DNA of 64,000 nucleotides from VXRN01 sp963664365 (GTDB lineage Bacteria; Chloroflexota; Dehalococcoidia; Lucifugimonadales; UBA1123), in NCBI GenBank assembly GCA_963664365.1, contig OY761144.1, positions 124,001-188,000 of the forward strand. Reading direction: 5' to 3'. This document shows, piece after piece, positions 49,338-60,163 of the stretch. The first letter of the stretch is position 1. Every line of letters begins with the position of its first letter. A program made the translations under genes and the position numbers. The notes below the pieces were generated by a model. That model was not told the DNA's origin. It did not search any database and was given only the letters and a program-made list of their open reading frames with translations.

Positions 49338-50855
49338 ATGGCAACCGCAATCGAAGAGATGAACCAGACAGTCGGAGAGATCGGCAAATTCGTAAAGGAG
49401 CGCACAGACTCCCTCACGGGGGACGTCAAGCTGCTCAAGGAGGAGGGCGAGCGACTTCGGACCGACGTCGTCGCGCTCCAGGAGAGCCTCAGGGAGCGTC
49501 GGCGCTCTCTGGTCGCCCGCGCAGACGAGGCCGAGAGCGGCATCCGCGTCACCACCGGGCGCTTCGCCGGATACAGCCCGCTCGACATCGGCATCATGCG
49601 CGCCGTGGCGTACAACCACCGCGGCGACCCCGACGCTCCGCACGCGAGGGCATGGATAGAGCAGCTTGGCGAGGCCGCCAAGTCCATGGTCAGCGACCTC
49701 ACCCCCAACGACGTCGACCGCCACTTCCAGAGCATCGAGCGCAGACTTCGAGAGGCATACGTCCAGAAGTCGCTTCCCGGCGCTCTCGCCAAGGACCCCG
49801 AGCTCCAGTACCGGCAGGTCGTCGCGCCCATGCTCACGCACATGCGGGACATCGCCGTCCGCGCCGCCATGGACTCCACCACGCCCGGAGTCGGTGACGA
49901 GCTCGTGCCCACTCTCGAGCGGGCCGAGCTATGGATGGACGTGAACCTCCAGACCCAGGTCGCCGCGCTCATACCCATGTTCCCGATGCCCAGCCAGCCG
50001 TTCGACATCCCGACCCAGCTCGGTAACGTCAACTTCTTCCCGGGCACGGAGAATACGGCGACCGCCGAGACCGCCCTGTCAACCGGGAAGGCCACGCTCA
50101 CCGCGCACGAGCTTGTCGCGCAGGTGCCCTTCAGCTTCGCGCTCGAAGAGGACAACGTCCTGCCCTCGCTGCTCGGAGAGATCAGGACGACGCTCGTCCG
50201 CAACAGCGCCGAGGTCCTCGACGACATCATCCTCAACGCCGACACCACACCCAACAACAGCATCAACGCCGCCGGGGCCACCATCACCAAGACCACTCCC
50301 GGCAAGGGACACTGGCTGATCGGTTTCGACGGTCTGATTCACCTGCCGCTCGTGGACAACTCCTCAATGTCCAATGACCACAACGACGTGGCGAACGACG
50401 ACATGTTCAATGAGATCCGCGGCAGGATGGGGCGCTACGGCGTCCGGCCCTCCGAGCTCGTCTGGATCACCGACGTCAACACCTTCATCCGCGCGCAGTC
50501 AGCCGACTCGTTCCGCACCATGGACAAGCTCGGGCCGAACGCCACCATCCTCACCGGGATGCTGGGCGCGGTCGAGGGCATTCCGGTCATCGTCTCCGAG
50601 CAGATGCGGCTCGCCAACGCCGACGGCAAGGTGCCGGACGCCTCCAACCTCAGGGGCACGGGACGCCTGCTGCTCGTCAACCGCTCCCAGTGGGCGCAGG
50701 GCTTCAGGCGGCAGCTAACCGTCGACGCGGTCCGCGACACCCAGAAGCGGCAGACGGTCGTCACCGTCAGCTTCCGGCACGCCCTCACCGAGCGCACCGG
50801 AGACCGCTCCAACGCGACACACACCGCACTCCAGTACAACATCAAGGAGGTGTAG
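49338..50855 (+). CDS. HK97-fold major capsid protein
   Basis: 505-aa shell protein. Residues about 1-65 form a charged coiled-coil delta (scaffold) domain (EEMNQTVGEIGKFVKERTDSL...LQESLRERRRSL) of the kind removed by the prohead protease. The remainder has HK97 landmarks: TTPGVGDELVP, LVAQVPFSFALEEDN, a long helix with NSAEVLDDIILNADT, and a C-terminal segment with LVNRSQWAQGFRRQLTVDAV. Complete reading frame with normal spacing to the connector gene. Confidence 0.92.
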   Translation: MATAIEEMNQTVGEIGKFVKERTDSLTGDVKLLKEEGERLRTDVVALQESLRERRRSLVARADEAESGIRVTTGRFAGYSPLDIGIMRAVAYNHRGDPDAPHARAWIEQLGEAAKSMVSDLTPNDVDRHFQSIERRLREAYVQKSLPGALAKDPELQYRQVVAPMLTHMRDIAVRAAMDSTTPGVGDELVPTLERAELWMDVNLQTQVAALIPMFPMPSQPFDIPTQLGNVNFFPGTENTATAETALSTGKATLTAHELVAQVPFSFALEEDNVLPSLLGEIRTTLVRNSAEVLDDIILNADTTPNNSINAAGATITKTTPGKGHWLIGFDGLIHLPLVDNSSMSNDHNDVANDDMFNEIRGRMGRYGVRPSELVWITDVNTFIRAQSADSFRTMDKLGPNATILTGMLGAVEGIPVIVSEQMRLANADGKVPDASNLRGTGRLLLVNRSQWAQGFRRQLTVDAVRDTQKRQTVVTVSFRHALTERTGDRSNATHTALQYNIKEV

Positions 50856-50868
50856 CAAGATACCCGTA

Positions 50869-50890
50869 GGGGCGATTCGCGAATCGCCCC
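50869..50890. repeat. 22-bp perfect palindrome after the capsid gene
   Basis: Second copy of the palindrome found within the small-terminase-like gene at 10357-10376, with one more base pair at each end. Placed between capsid and connector genes, 13 nt after the capsid stop, where it could also act as an mRNA hairpin. Confidence 0.85.
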
Positions 50891-50929
50891 TCCCCTAATC
50901 CACCAACCGAAAGGCCCGCCACAGAAATC

Positions 50930-51745
50930 ATGAACGCCTACGCACCCCTCAACACACTCAAGAGCGCGTCCGTCCTAAACCTCACCGACGACACGCACGA
51001 CGACCGTCTCCTCACGCTCGCCGAAAACATATCCAGGCAGATCGACCGCTACTGCAACCGCCACTTCTTCTCCCTCAAGGCCGCCAGGGTCTTCGACGGC
51101 AGGGGAGAGGACACCCTGCTCGTTCCCGACCTGATCTCCATCGACCCGGCCGGTCTGAAGACCGACGACGACCTCGACGGCGCCTTCGAGACCATCTGGC
51201 GCGACTCCGACTACCTGCTCTATCCCTCGAACGCCGACCCGGCCGGAGGACTCGACGTCTCGTCGCCCTACAACAAGCTGGTAGTGAACGCCGCCTCCGG
51301 CCTGCGCGAGACATTTCCCAACGGACGCCGCGCCATCCGGGTCAGCGGCCTGTGGGGATACTGGATCAGGCTGTGGACCGCCAAAGGCTCGCTCGAAGAA
51401 GAACTGGACACGGAGGAAACGGACGTCACCCTGAACGCCATCACCGGACTGTCCCCCGGCCACACCATACTCGTCGGATCTGAGCAGATGTACATTAGGA
51501 AGATAGTCAGCAAGACGCTAACCGTGACCCGCGCCGTCAACGGAACGACCGCCTCCACCCACCAGACCGGCGGGGCCGTCAGAGTCTTCGCCTACCCCGG
51601 CCCCGTGACCGAGGCGGCCATCTTGCAGATAACCCGTCTCTGGAAGCTCAAAGACTCCACCGACTGGACCCTCACGGGCCTGCGCCCCGACGTCCGCCAC
51701 CTCCTAAGCTCCTACCGCCGACTGCCCACCGCCGCGCCGGGCTGA
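50930..51745 (+). CDS. Phage head-tail connector (gp6-like adaptor) protein
   Basis: 271-aa protein. The N-terminal helical part (LNTLKSASVLNLTDDTHDDRLLTLAENISRQIDRYCNRHFFS) matches the gp6/gp15-type adaptor that binds below the portal. A beta-rich middle (IRVSGLWGYW; LSPGHTILVGSEQMYIRKIVSKTLTVTRAVNGT) resembles domains in longer connector proteins. The C-terminal AAILQITRLWKLKDSTDWTLTGLRPDVRHLLSSYRR closes the fold. No stopper, tail-terminator, tube or tape-measure gene follows. Confidence 0.85.
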   Translation: MNAYAPLNTLKSASVLNLTDDTHDDRLLTLAENISRQIDRYCNRHFFSLKAARVFDGRGEDTLLVPDLISIDPAGLKTDDDLDGAFETIWRDSDYLLYPSNADPAGGLDVSSPYNKLVVNAASGLRETFPNGRRAIRVSGLWGYWIRLWTAKGSLEEELDTEETDVTLNAITGLSPGHTILVGSEQMYIRKIVSKTLTVTRAVNGTTASTHQTGGAVRVFAYPGPVTEAAILQITRLWKLKDSTDWTLTGLRPDVRHLLSSYRRLPTAAPG

Positions 51746-51776
51746 CAAGCCAACAAGTTGCCCCCAGATCCACCGT

Positions 51777-52130
51777 CTAGCCAAAGAAGAATACCTCGTT
51801 GGAGCCAGCGGCAAACTCCGCATCCGTCGCGCTCTCCCTAGGGCTGTGCTCAAGAGTGAGCAGCTCGACGAACGCGAACGTCGCGTCGGCTAGGGCACTC
51901 GGTATCGGCGTGGCGGTTGGGGCGGGTGTCGCCGTTGCCGTAGGTATTGGGGTCGGCGGGACCGGCGTTGGGGTCGGAGGCTGAAGTGTGGGAACGGCGG
52001 TCTCTGTTGGGATAGGAGACGCGGTGACGGTAGGGGTTGGCGTATCGGTGGCCGCTGGGGAGGAGCCGCAGGCCGTCAGCGCGACCAGAATCGCGGCAGC
52101 CGCAAGCAGAAGTCCCGATGTTAGGCAGAT
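51777..52130 (-). pseudogene. Small Thr/Pro-rich lipoprotein, start lost or frameshifted
   Basis: The minus-strand frame ending at the stop 51777-51779 encodes GLLLAAAAILVALTACGSSP (signal peptide with lipobox LTAC), a TPTPTV...PPTPTPVPPTPIPT linker and a C-terminal FAFVELLTLEHSPRESATDAEF segment. No ATG, GTG or TTG lies in frame after the upstream stop at 52131-52133. The adjacent frame offers a basic TTG-started N-terminus (MRLNLPN), so a frameshift is likely. Similar secreted proteins are encoded at 18800 and 31010. Confidence 0.65.
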
Positions 52131-52219
52131 TTAGGCGCAATGTACCGGTGTCCTATTGACGTGATGTGTTGTCGCAGGTTGTAGCGCCCCGGGACTGGGC
52201 TCCAGCGGGCCGCCTGAGA

Positions 52220-52564
52220 CTACGCCTTGGAGATTCGCCAGTGATCGGGGCCGACCTTTTCGGTGGTCATCTCGTGAGCTTTGCACACAGAGCGGAATCT
52301 AGCGAACTGATTTTGAGACGTATTTGTCAGGTCAATGACGGGTGCGCTAGAACGATCGCCCGGCGCTCGGCCATTGATCACATGCAAAAGCTCATCGAAA
52401 AAGGATGGGGTGACGACAGCCATGTTCTCAAAGTCAATAGTGAGAGTACAAACTCCGTTACCACTAGCCAATTCTCTATTGACGCGCGGCGCGAAAGACC
52501 GAGCCGTGTCTCTGGAAGACAGCGCTCTACGCTTGGTAGTTTCGTAGAGATTGAGTGTCGGCAT
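52220..52564 (-). CDS. STAS-like (DUF4325) domain protein
   Basis: 114-aa protein fitting DUF4325: an N-terminal SRDTARSFAPRVNREL helix, a strand (VCTLTIDFENMAVVTPSFFDELL) with the conserved phi-D-F-x-G/N-V-x-x-x-S-x-S-F-x-D-E pattern, and a C-terminal RISKA end. STAS-like proteins regulate GHKL-ATPase or sigma-factor partners; the next gene upstream on this strand encodes such an ATPase 14 nt away, so they likely act as a pair. Confidence 0.78.
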   Translation of the reverse strand: MPTLNLYETTKRRALSSRDTARSFAPRVNRELASGNGVCTLTIDFENMAVVTPSFFDELLHVINGRAPGDRSSAPVIDLTNTSQNQFARFRSVCKAHEMTTEKVGPDHWRISKA

Positions 52565-52578
52565 AATACTAACTCAGC

Positions 52579-53448
52579 CTATGCTGGAACATTAATGAAT
52601 GCTGAAGTTCCCGGAAATAGGTTACCTCGCCTTGATGATGTTTGCAGAGTTTTTCCGTCAGTATGCAAGAATCCGCTATCTGAATTTATGTTCAATTCAC
52701 GATTGGGAGGGAGAATGTCATTAGCTATGTGATGTAGACCCATCCCACGTGTACGGTCCGATGTTCCGCTAGTGTTCTCTTGTATAGAGTACTCAATCGC
52801 ACCCCAGTCGGTCAACGCATTTCCACTATATTCAGGATTCTTCCGGAGAGAGGCCCTTATACCAATCCCTCCATCCGCAACCGCGCAGACGAACCTAGGA
52901 TGTGGATACCAGTCATAGAATTGGACCAAGCCATAAGCATCGATTGGAGATTGTGCGTGTTCGACTGCATTGTTGCCAAGCTCTGCGAATACCACCGTCA
53001 CATCAGCGTGAAGATTGGTTGAACTGAGATCGCGCCGTTCGAGATTCTCCATGAGAGAGTTCTCCAAGTCTTCGACTTCCGAGATTGAACGCAAGCGCGT
53101 AAGTGGCAGAACTAACTGCCACCGCTCCGTGTTGGGTATTTCGAGGTGGTTGATTCCAACACCCGCATCCCGCAGAACGGCGAACATGCCGAGATCGTTG
53201 AGGTATGTTGCAACGTTATGTCGGCTCGGAACCACAAGCTCGCACGGGATACCCTTCTCGGCTACCAAGAGCGAGTAGATCGTACACCACAAAACTGCCG
53301 GTGGGCGAACAAAGTCACAACTACTCAAGTCTATTCTGACCGATTCCCAATCGAAGTCCTGGTTTCTCGGGTCGTTTCTGACTTGATACTCAGGTAGGTC
53401 TCCGGTGTGGTTGAACTGTCGCGGCGCGCGGATCTCCAGAGTTGCCAT
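52579..53448 (-). CDS. GHKL-type ATP-binding regulatory protein (anti-sigma/histidine-kinase-like ATPase)
   Basis: 289 aa. The first half, with DLSSCDFVRPPAVLWCTIYSL, resembles a STAS-like or receptor domain. The second half has N-box FAELGNNAVEHA (about residue 155), G1 box AVADGGIGI and G2 box RGMGLHHIAND, the Bergerat ATP-binding fold of SpoIIAB/RsbW-type proteins. Co-transcribed with the DUF4325 gene. This pairing recurs widely in bacteria with unknown output; signalling or defence control are both possible. Confidence 0.8.
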   Translation of the reverse strand: MATLEIRAPRQFNHTGDLPEYQVRNDPRNQDFDWESVRIDLSSCDFVRPPAVLWCTIYSLLVAEKGIPCELVVPSRHNVATYLNDLGMFAVLRDAGVGINHLEIPNTERWQLVLPLTRLRSISEVEDLENSLMENLERRDLSSTNLHADVTVVFAELGNNAVEHAQSPIDAYGLVQFYDWYPHPRFVCAVADGGIGIRASLRKNPEYSGNALTDWGAIEYSIQENTSGTSDRTRGMGLHHIANDILPPNRELNINSDSGFLHTDGKTLQTSSRRGNLFPGTSAFINVPA

Positions 53449-53486
53449 TGGCGTTGCTCGTTCATGTTCGACCTGTGGGCGCTGGC

Positions 53487-56063
<2,577 letters not shown>

Positions 56064-56267
56064 GTACAACTCCTGGCGGAGGTCGCGCTATGGGCCGGGT
56101 ACGTCGTTTGTAATTTCCGTCTGTCGAGAGTTCCGGCGGGAGCGCCCTCCGACTCTCCGCCCCAAAGCCTCCGTTCGGCTTGCCAGTGTGATGACAGACG
56201 AAGAATGAGGCGCCTAATCGCTATGGGCGTCTGGCCGCTCACATTGTACCATTCTTAGACTTTTTCT

Positions 56268-57002
56268 TCACGCGCTTCCAAAGCTGTTTAGAGCCATTTT
56301 CAAAGAAGTGCGCTCCGACGCCCGTTCGACCAGAGACTGAAAGAGGCGGTCGAAGTGTGGGGGGACCTCCATCCGCCGCTCAGGGTTGAACTGCACGGCG
56401 ATAACCCATCTGTGGGCCGGACTCTCCAGCGCTTCGATCAGGCCGTCGTCCAGCGAGTACGCCGACGCCAGCAGTCGCGGCGATTTCTGCGCTTCGCGCA
56501 CGCCCTGACGGTGAAGGCTGTTGACTCGGACGAATCCGCCGGAGCCGACCACCGCGGCCAGCTTGCTTCCCGGAGAGATGTAGATGTGGTGGAAACTCGG
56601 CTTGTCGTTCTCTGACGAATCCGGGTCGGGAGGGTGTCCGCAGAGACGTCCGATCAGACCTCCACCCATCGCCATGTTCAGGACGGCCATGCCGCGGCCT
56701 ATGCCGTAGATGGGGAGGTCGTCTTCCAGAGCGGCGCGGGCCAGCCGCAGTTCCATCTCGTCACGCGGGTCGTCGTAGCGGGCTTCCTCGCCTGACTCCT
56801 CCTGGGGGTTCGGAGGTCTGACGTCCTCGCCGTCGGCGAGCGCCAGCGCCCCGGCGTGAACGAGCATCTCGTCAGTCGTTACGCCCATGTCGGGACTAAG
56901 CGGCCAGGGTTCCGCGCCCGCGCGTTCGAGGGCATCGAGGAACGGGTCCAGATGCGTGCCTACCGCTCCGGTCGTAAGCGCTACCAGTGGTTTGGGTGAC
57001 AT
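56268..57002 (-). CDS. Class I glutamine amidotransferase-like (peptidase C26) protein lacking catalytic Cys and His
   Basis: 244-aa protein with the fold of gamma-glutamyl-GABA hydrolase (PuuD-like): LVALTTGA, LEDDLPIYGIGRGMAVLNMAMGG, HHIYISPGSKLA, VNSLHRQGV and VIAVQFNPE. The nucleophile Cys expected in G-I-C-R-G is Gly (G102) and the His expected in Q-W-H-P-E is Asn (N206). The protein therefore cannot use the usual hydrolytic mechanism. It may be a binding or regulatory pseudoenzyme. The rest of the fold is well conserved, arguing against simple decay. Confidence 0.85.
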   Translation of the reverse strand: MSPKPLVALTTGAVGTHLDPFLDALERAGAEPWPLSPDMGVTTDEMLVHAGALALADGEDVRPPNPQEESGEEARYDDPRDEMELRLARAALEDDLPIYGIGRGMAVLNMAMGGGLIGRLCGHPPDPDSSENDKPSFHHIYISPGSKLAAVVGSGGFVRVNSLHRQGVREAQKSPRLLASAYSLDDGLIEALESPAHRWVIAVQFNPERRMEVPPHFDRLFQSLVERASERTSLKMALNSFGSA

Positions 57003-57146
57003 AGTGACTCGAGATTGTGCCTCGATTAGTGGACGTTGTCTGAGACGGGTTGGGCGCTAGGCAATTCTATCACAGCGACTTTCGGTTGAATCCGCTCGAC
57101 TTGCTTTGTACGATTCACGCCATCGAGAAAGCTCAGGAGGTCCGAA

Positions 57147-58196
57147 ATGAAGATTACCGACGTGAAGGCAGTCTATCCAAATTACCGGCACGTCCCGTCG
57201 TCTTGGAGGACGAACCTTTGGCAGATCGTGGTTCGAGTAGAGACTAACGCCGGCGTGGTCGGATACGGCTACGGAGGCGGCGGCAAGGCGGCGGTCGAGG
57301 TCGTGAACGGCCATTTGCGCGAGCTTTTGATCGGTCGGACGCTGGACGACACTTCCGACATCTTCAGCATCTGGGATGACCTCTACTACCAATCCATCCC
57401 CTACGGACGAAAGGGCATCGGCGTCATGGCGCTGAGCGGCATAGACCTCGCGCTGTGGGACCTGCTCGGCAGGGCTGAAGGCAAACCGGTCCACGCGCTG
57501 GTAGGACCGCGCGCCAAGGGGCGGATCACGGCCTACGCCACGGGCGCGGACCCGGAGTGGTACGCGGAGATCGGATTCACCGCGCACAAGTTTTCCCACC
57601 GCGCGACGGGCGGGCCGGAGGACTTTGAGAGCGCGGAACAGGCCGCCGTCCGCGCCCGCGAGATCATGGGCAAGGACGCGAGGTTGATGATAGACACGTA
57701 CATGTCCTGGGACGCGGAGACGACGGTCGAGATGGGACGCCGACTCGCCCCATACGATATCTACTGGTTCGAGGACGTCCTGACTCCGGACGACCTGGAG
57801 GGGCAGGCGGCGCTCAGGCCGCAGGTCAAGCCGACCTTAATCGCGGGCGGCGAGCACGAGTTTACACACGTCGGATTTGCCGAGGCGGCCAAAGTCGGAG
57901 CCATGGACCTATGGCAGCCGGACATCACCTGGTGCGGCGGCATAACGGCGGGGCTGCGGATCCTGGACATCGCCGGAGAGCACGGCATACCGGTCGCGCC
58001 TCACCGCGGCGGCGAGGTATGGGGACTGCACCTGATCGCGGCGTCGGACTGCATGGACTTGGCGGAGGTATTGCCGGGTGTCAGAGGCGGGAAGAGGGAT
58101 CAACTCTGGTTTGGGGAGCCTTTCCCGGAGGGCGGCCGCATCGAGCCGTCGGATGATCCGGGGTTTGGGGTTAGGCTGAATGAGGAGATGGTGTAG
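57147..58196 (+). CDS. Enolase-superfamily enzyme, L-rhamnonate dehydratase-like
   Basis: 349 aa, ATG 57147 with AGGAGG upstream. Metal ligands D183 (LMIDTYM), E209 (WFEDVL) and E236 (GGEHEF). Segments EDVLTPDDLEG, AGGEHEFTHVGF, WQPDITWCGGIT and PVAPHRGGEVWGLH parallel the rhamnonate dehydratase subgroup, with the His in PHRGG as general acid/base. Substrate is presumably a sugar acid. Only distantly similar to the enzyme at 47301. No sugar transporter is adjacent. Confidence 0.88.
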   Translation: MKITDVKAVYPNYRHVPSSWRTNLWQIVVRVETNAGVVGYGYGGGGKAAVEVVNGHLRELLIGRTLDDTSDIFSIWDDLYYQSIPYGRKGIGVMALSGIDLALWDLLGRAEGKPVHALVGPRAKGRITAYATGADPEWYAEIGFTAHKFSHRATGGPEDFESAEQAAVRAREIMGKDARLMIDTYMSWDAETTVEMGRRLAPYDIYWFEDVLTPDDLEGQAALRPQVKPTLIAGGEHEFTHVGFAEAAKVGAMDLWQPDITWCGGITAGLRILDIAGEHGIPVAPHRGGEVWGLHLIAASDCMDLAEVLPGVRGGKRDQLWFGEPFPEGGRIEPSDDPGFGVRLNEEMV

Positions 58197-58205
58197 ATTC
58201 AGCCG

Positions 58206-58577
58206 CTACCGGACTTGGGCCGCTGTTCGGACATATACGTCTCTACCCTCTTGTAGCGCCGGATAGTAGATCATTGGCTTGAAGTCCTTGTACCTGTTGA
58301 CGCTCTCCGGTGTGGACAGGACAAGGTCAACCGGATGCCCCACGCCGCGCATCCGCCGATATACTCTGCCAGTCAACCCGCGTCGATTGTAGTCGCCGGA
58401 CTTTATGACGAGAAAGTCCAAGTCCGAATGCTTGCCCATGTCTCCCCTAGCGCCCGACCCGAACAGAATTATCCTGTCGGGGTCGGCGACCTCGACGATC
58501 CGCCTGACGATCTCCTGAACGAGCTCGTCGCTGGGTCTGCCGTGCTTTGCGATGTATTCGCGGTGAGTCGTGGTCAT
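58206..58577 (-). CDS. Nucleotidyltransferase-domain protein (MNT-like), orphan
   Basis: 123 aa with the minimal nucleotidyltransferase motif ILFGSGARGDMGKHSDLDFLVI: G40-S41 and D52/D54 intact. Unlike the pair at 40289, no HEPN/HepT gene is adjacent; the neighbour on this side is the convergent dehydratase gene. A C-terminal region with YKDFKPMIYYPALQEGRDVY is family-typical. Possibly an antitoxin without its toxin or an independent enzyme. Confidence 0.82.
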   Translation of the reverse strand: MTTTHREYIAKHGRPSDELVQEIVRRIVEVADPDRIILFGSGARGDMGKHSDLDFLVIKSGDYNRRGLTGRVYRRMRGVGHPVDLVLSTPESVNRYKDFKPMIYYPALQEGRDVYVRTAAQVR

Positions 58578-58782
58578 TTCGGTTGTCCCGCGGCTTGGTC
58601 GGCACTCAATACCCGATGTCCAGCATGGACTCCGGTTTCATATTGTACTATATCTCCGAAGGCGCCAAAATCCAACGGAACTCGGATGCCGCTTTCGCTG
58701 GCTGGCGTATCGGGGTAAAATAGATGGTGTATCCTATAAGCTGAGCGGGTTGTAGAATCGCCACACAGCGCAAGGAGTCGAT

Positions 58783-58980
58783 ATGGGTAAACTAGGCGGA
58801 TCGGGACTGCTGGTCGCGGGCATCGTAGTGGCCTTTCTGGGGTTCGTCCTCACGTGGGACCTCATAGACTGGCTGATACAGTTCACCGGGTACATCATGA
58901 TCATATTGGGAATCATACTTGCGATCGTCGGGGGAATTCAGATGGTGTCCGGCAAGGGCGGCGGATCGTCGGGCTACTGA
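58783..58980 (+). CDS. Small two-helix membrane protein of the PspA locus
   Basis: 65 aa, two predicted membrane segments (residues about 8-26 and 33-56) and a GKGGGSSGY tail. ATG 58783 preceded by AAGGAG. Followed after 47 nt by pspA on the same strand, suggesting a membrane anchor or sensor for PspA. Family not recognised. Confidence 0.7.
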   Translation: MGKLGGSGLLVAGIVVAFLGFVLTWDLIDWLIQFTGYIMIILGIILAIVGGIQMVSGKGGGSSGY

Positions 58981-59027
58981 AGATCACCCGCAATCGGATC
59001 GCAACGGACGGTCAAGGAGGATAGAGA

Positions 59028-59765
59028 ATGGGCGTAATGTCCCGAATGTCAACTGTGGTCAAGTCGAAGATGAACAGGCTGCTGGATCGTGCCGAAGACC
59101 CGCGCGAGACGCTGGACTACGCATACGACAAGCAGCGTGAGATGCTCCAGAACGTCAAGCGCGGTATCGTCGAAATGGTGACGACCAAGCGCAGGCTACA
59201 GCTTCAGGCGGAGAAGGTCAGAGCCAACATCGCCAACGTGGACAACCAGGCGCGGCAGGCGATGGCCGCGGGTCGGGAAGACCTGGCCAGGATGGCTTTG
59301 CAGCGCAAGCAGGCCGCGATCATCGAGCTTCAGGGACTGGACCAGCAGGTGGATCAGCTTGAGTTAGAGCAGGAGAAGCTCACCCGAGCCGAGCAGCGCC
59401 TCACCGCCAAAGTGGAGGCGTTCCGCTCCCGCAAGGAGATAGTCAAGGCGCAGTACAACGCGGCGCAGGCCCAGGTCAGGATCGGCTCCGCTCTCTCGGG
59501 CATCTCCGAGGAGATGGGCGACGTCCAGCTTGCAGTCGAGCGCGCCGAGAACAAGACCGAAAACCTCAGAGCCAAGGCGGGAGCCATCGACGAGCTCGCG
59601 GACAGCGGCGTCCTCGACTCGCAACTGTCAATGGGTGGAGGAGGCGACATCATAAGCCGGGAACTCGCCCAGCTAACCGCCGAGCAAAACGTCGAGGACG
59701 AGCTTGCGTCCATTCGCGCGAGCCTGCCGGCGGGCAGCGCGAAGAAGTCGCTGCCCAGCGGATAG
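59028..59765 (+). CDS. pspA: PspA/IM30 family membrane-stress protein
   Basis: 245-aa coiled-coil protein of the ESCRT-III-like PspA/Vipp1 family, which polymerises on stressed membranes. Visible: short N-terminal amphipathic region (MGVMSRMSTVVKSKMNRLLDRAEDPRETLDYAYDKQREML), long helical hairpin rich in Ala/Gln/Lys, and the conserved LAxGREDLARMALQRKQ-like block. GGAGG upstream of ATG. Genes for a small membrane protein and a PspAA protein flank it, forming a compact stress operon. Confidence 0.92.
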   Translation: MGVMSRMSTVVKSKMNRLLDRAEDPRETLDYAYDKQREMLQNVKRGIVEMVTTKRRLQLQAEKVRANIANVDNQARQAMAAGREDLARMALQRKQAAIIELQGLDQQVDQLELEQEKLTRAEQRLTAKVEAFRSRKEIVKAQYNAAQAQVRIGSALSGISEEMGDVQLAVERAENKTENLRAKAGAIDELADSGVLDSQLSMGGGGDIISRELAQLTAEQNVEDELASIRASLPAGSAKKSLPSG

Positions 59766-59791
59766 GCCGTTTTTCATAAACAGGTGAAACA

Positions 59792-60070
59792 ATGATCATA
59801 CGCATAATGACAGAGGGCCAGTACAACTTGCCGGGCGCGTTCATAGACGACCTGAACGAGTTGGACAACAAGCTGGTCGAGGTCGTCGAGAGCGAGGACA
59901 GCGAGCAGTTCGAGGCCACGTTGAAAGAGATGCTGGACCTCGTGCGCGGGAAGGGCGCTGAGGTCCCCGTGGACGAGCTTGTCGAGTCCGACCTCGTTCT
60001 GCCCAGGCCCGACATCACCCTCGAAGAGGCGGGAGACCTCTTCGTCGGCGAAGGGCTTGTGCCCGGATAG
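59792..60070 (+). CDS. PspA-associated protein PspAA
   Basis: 92-aa protein starting MIIRIMTEGQYNLPGAFIDDLNELDNKLVEVV, the PspAA domain signature found next to pspA in actinobacteria and Chloroflexota. The remainder is acidic and helical (EATLKEMLDLVRGKGAEVP...DITLEEAGDLF). Starts 26 nt after pspA, consistent with co-transcription. Role in the response is not established. Confidence 0.85.
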   Translation: MIIRIMTEGQYNLPGAFIDDLNELDNKLVEVVESEDSEQFEATLKEMLDLVRGKGAEVPVDELVESDLVLPRPDITLEEAGDLFVGEGLVPG

Positions 60071-60163
60071 CTCAGTTCCGCCCGAAAATCACCACCCCGC
60101 GCTCCGCTATCGCATGGTAGAATCAAAGTGAAACGTCTTTGCGTCTGAGGGGGTACAGCCACG

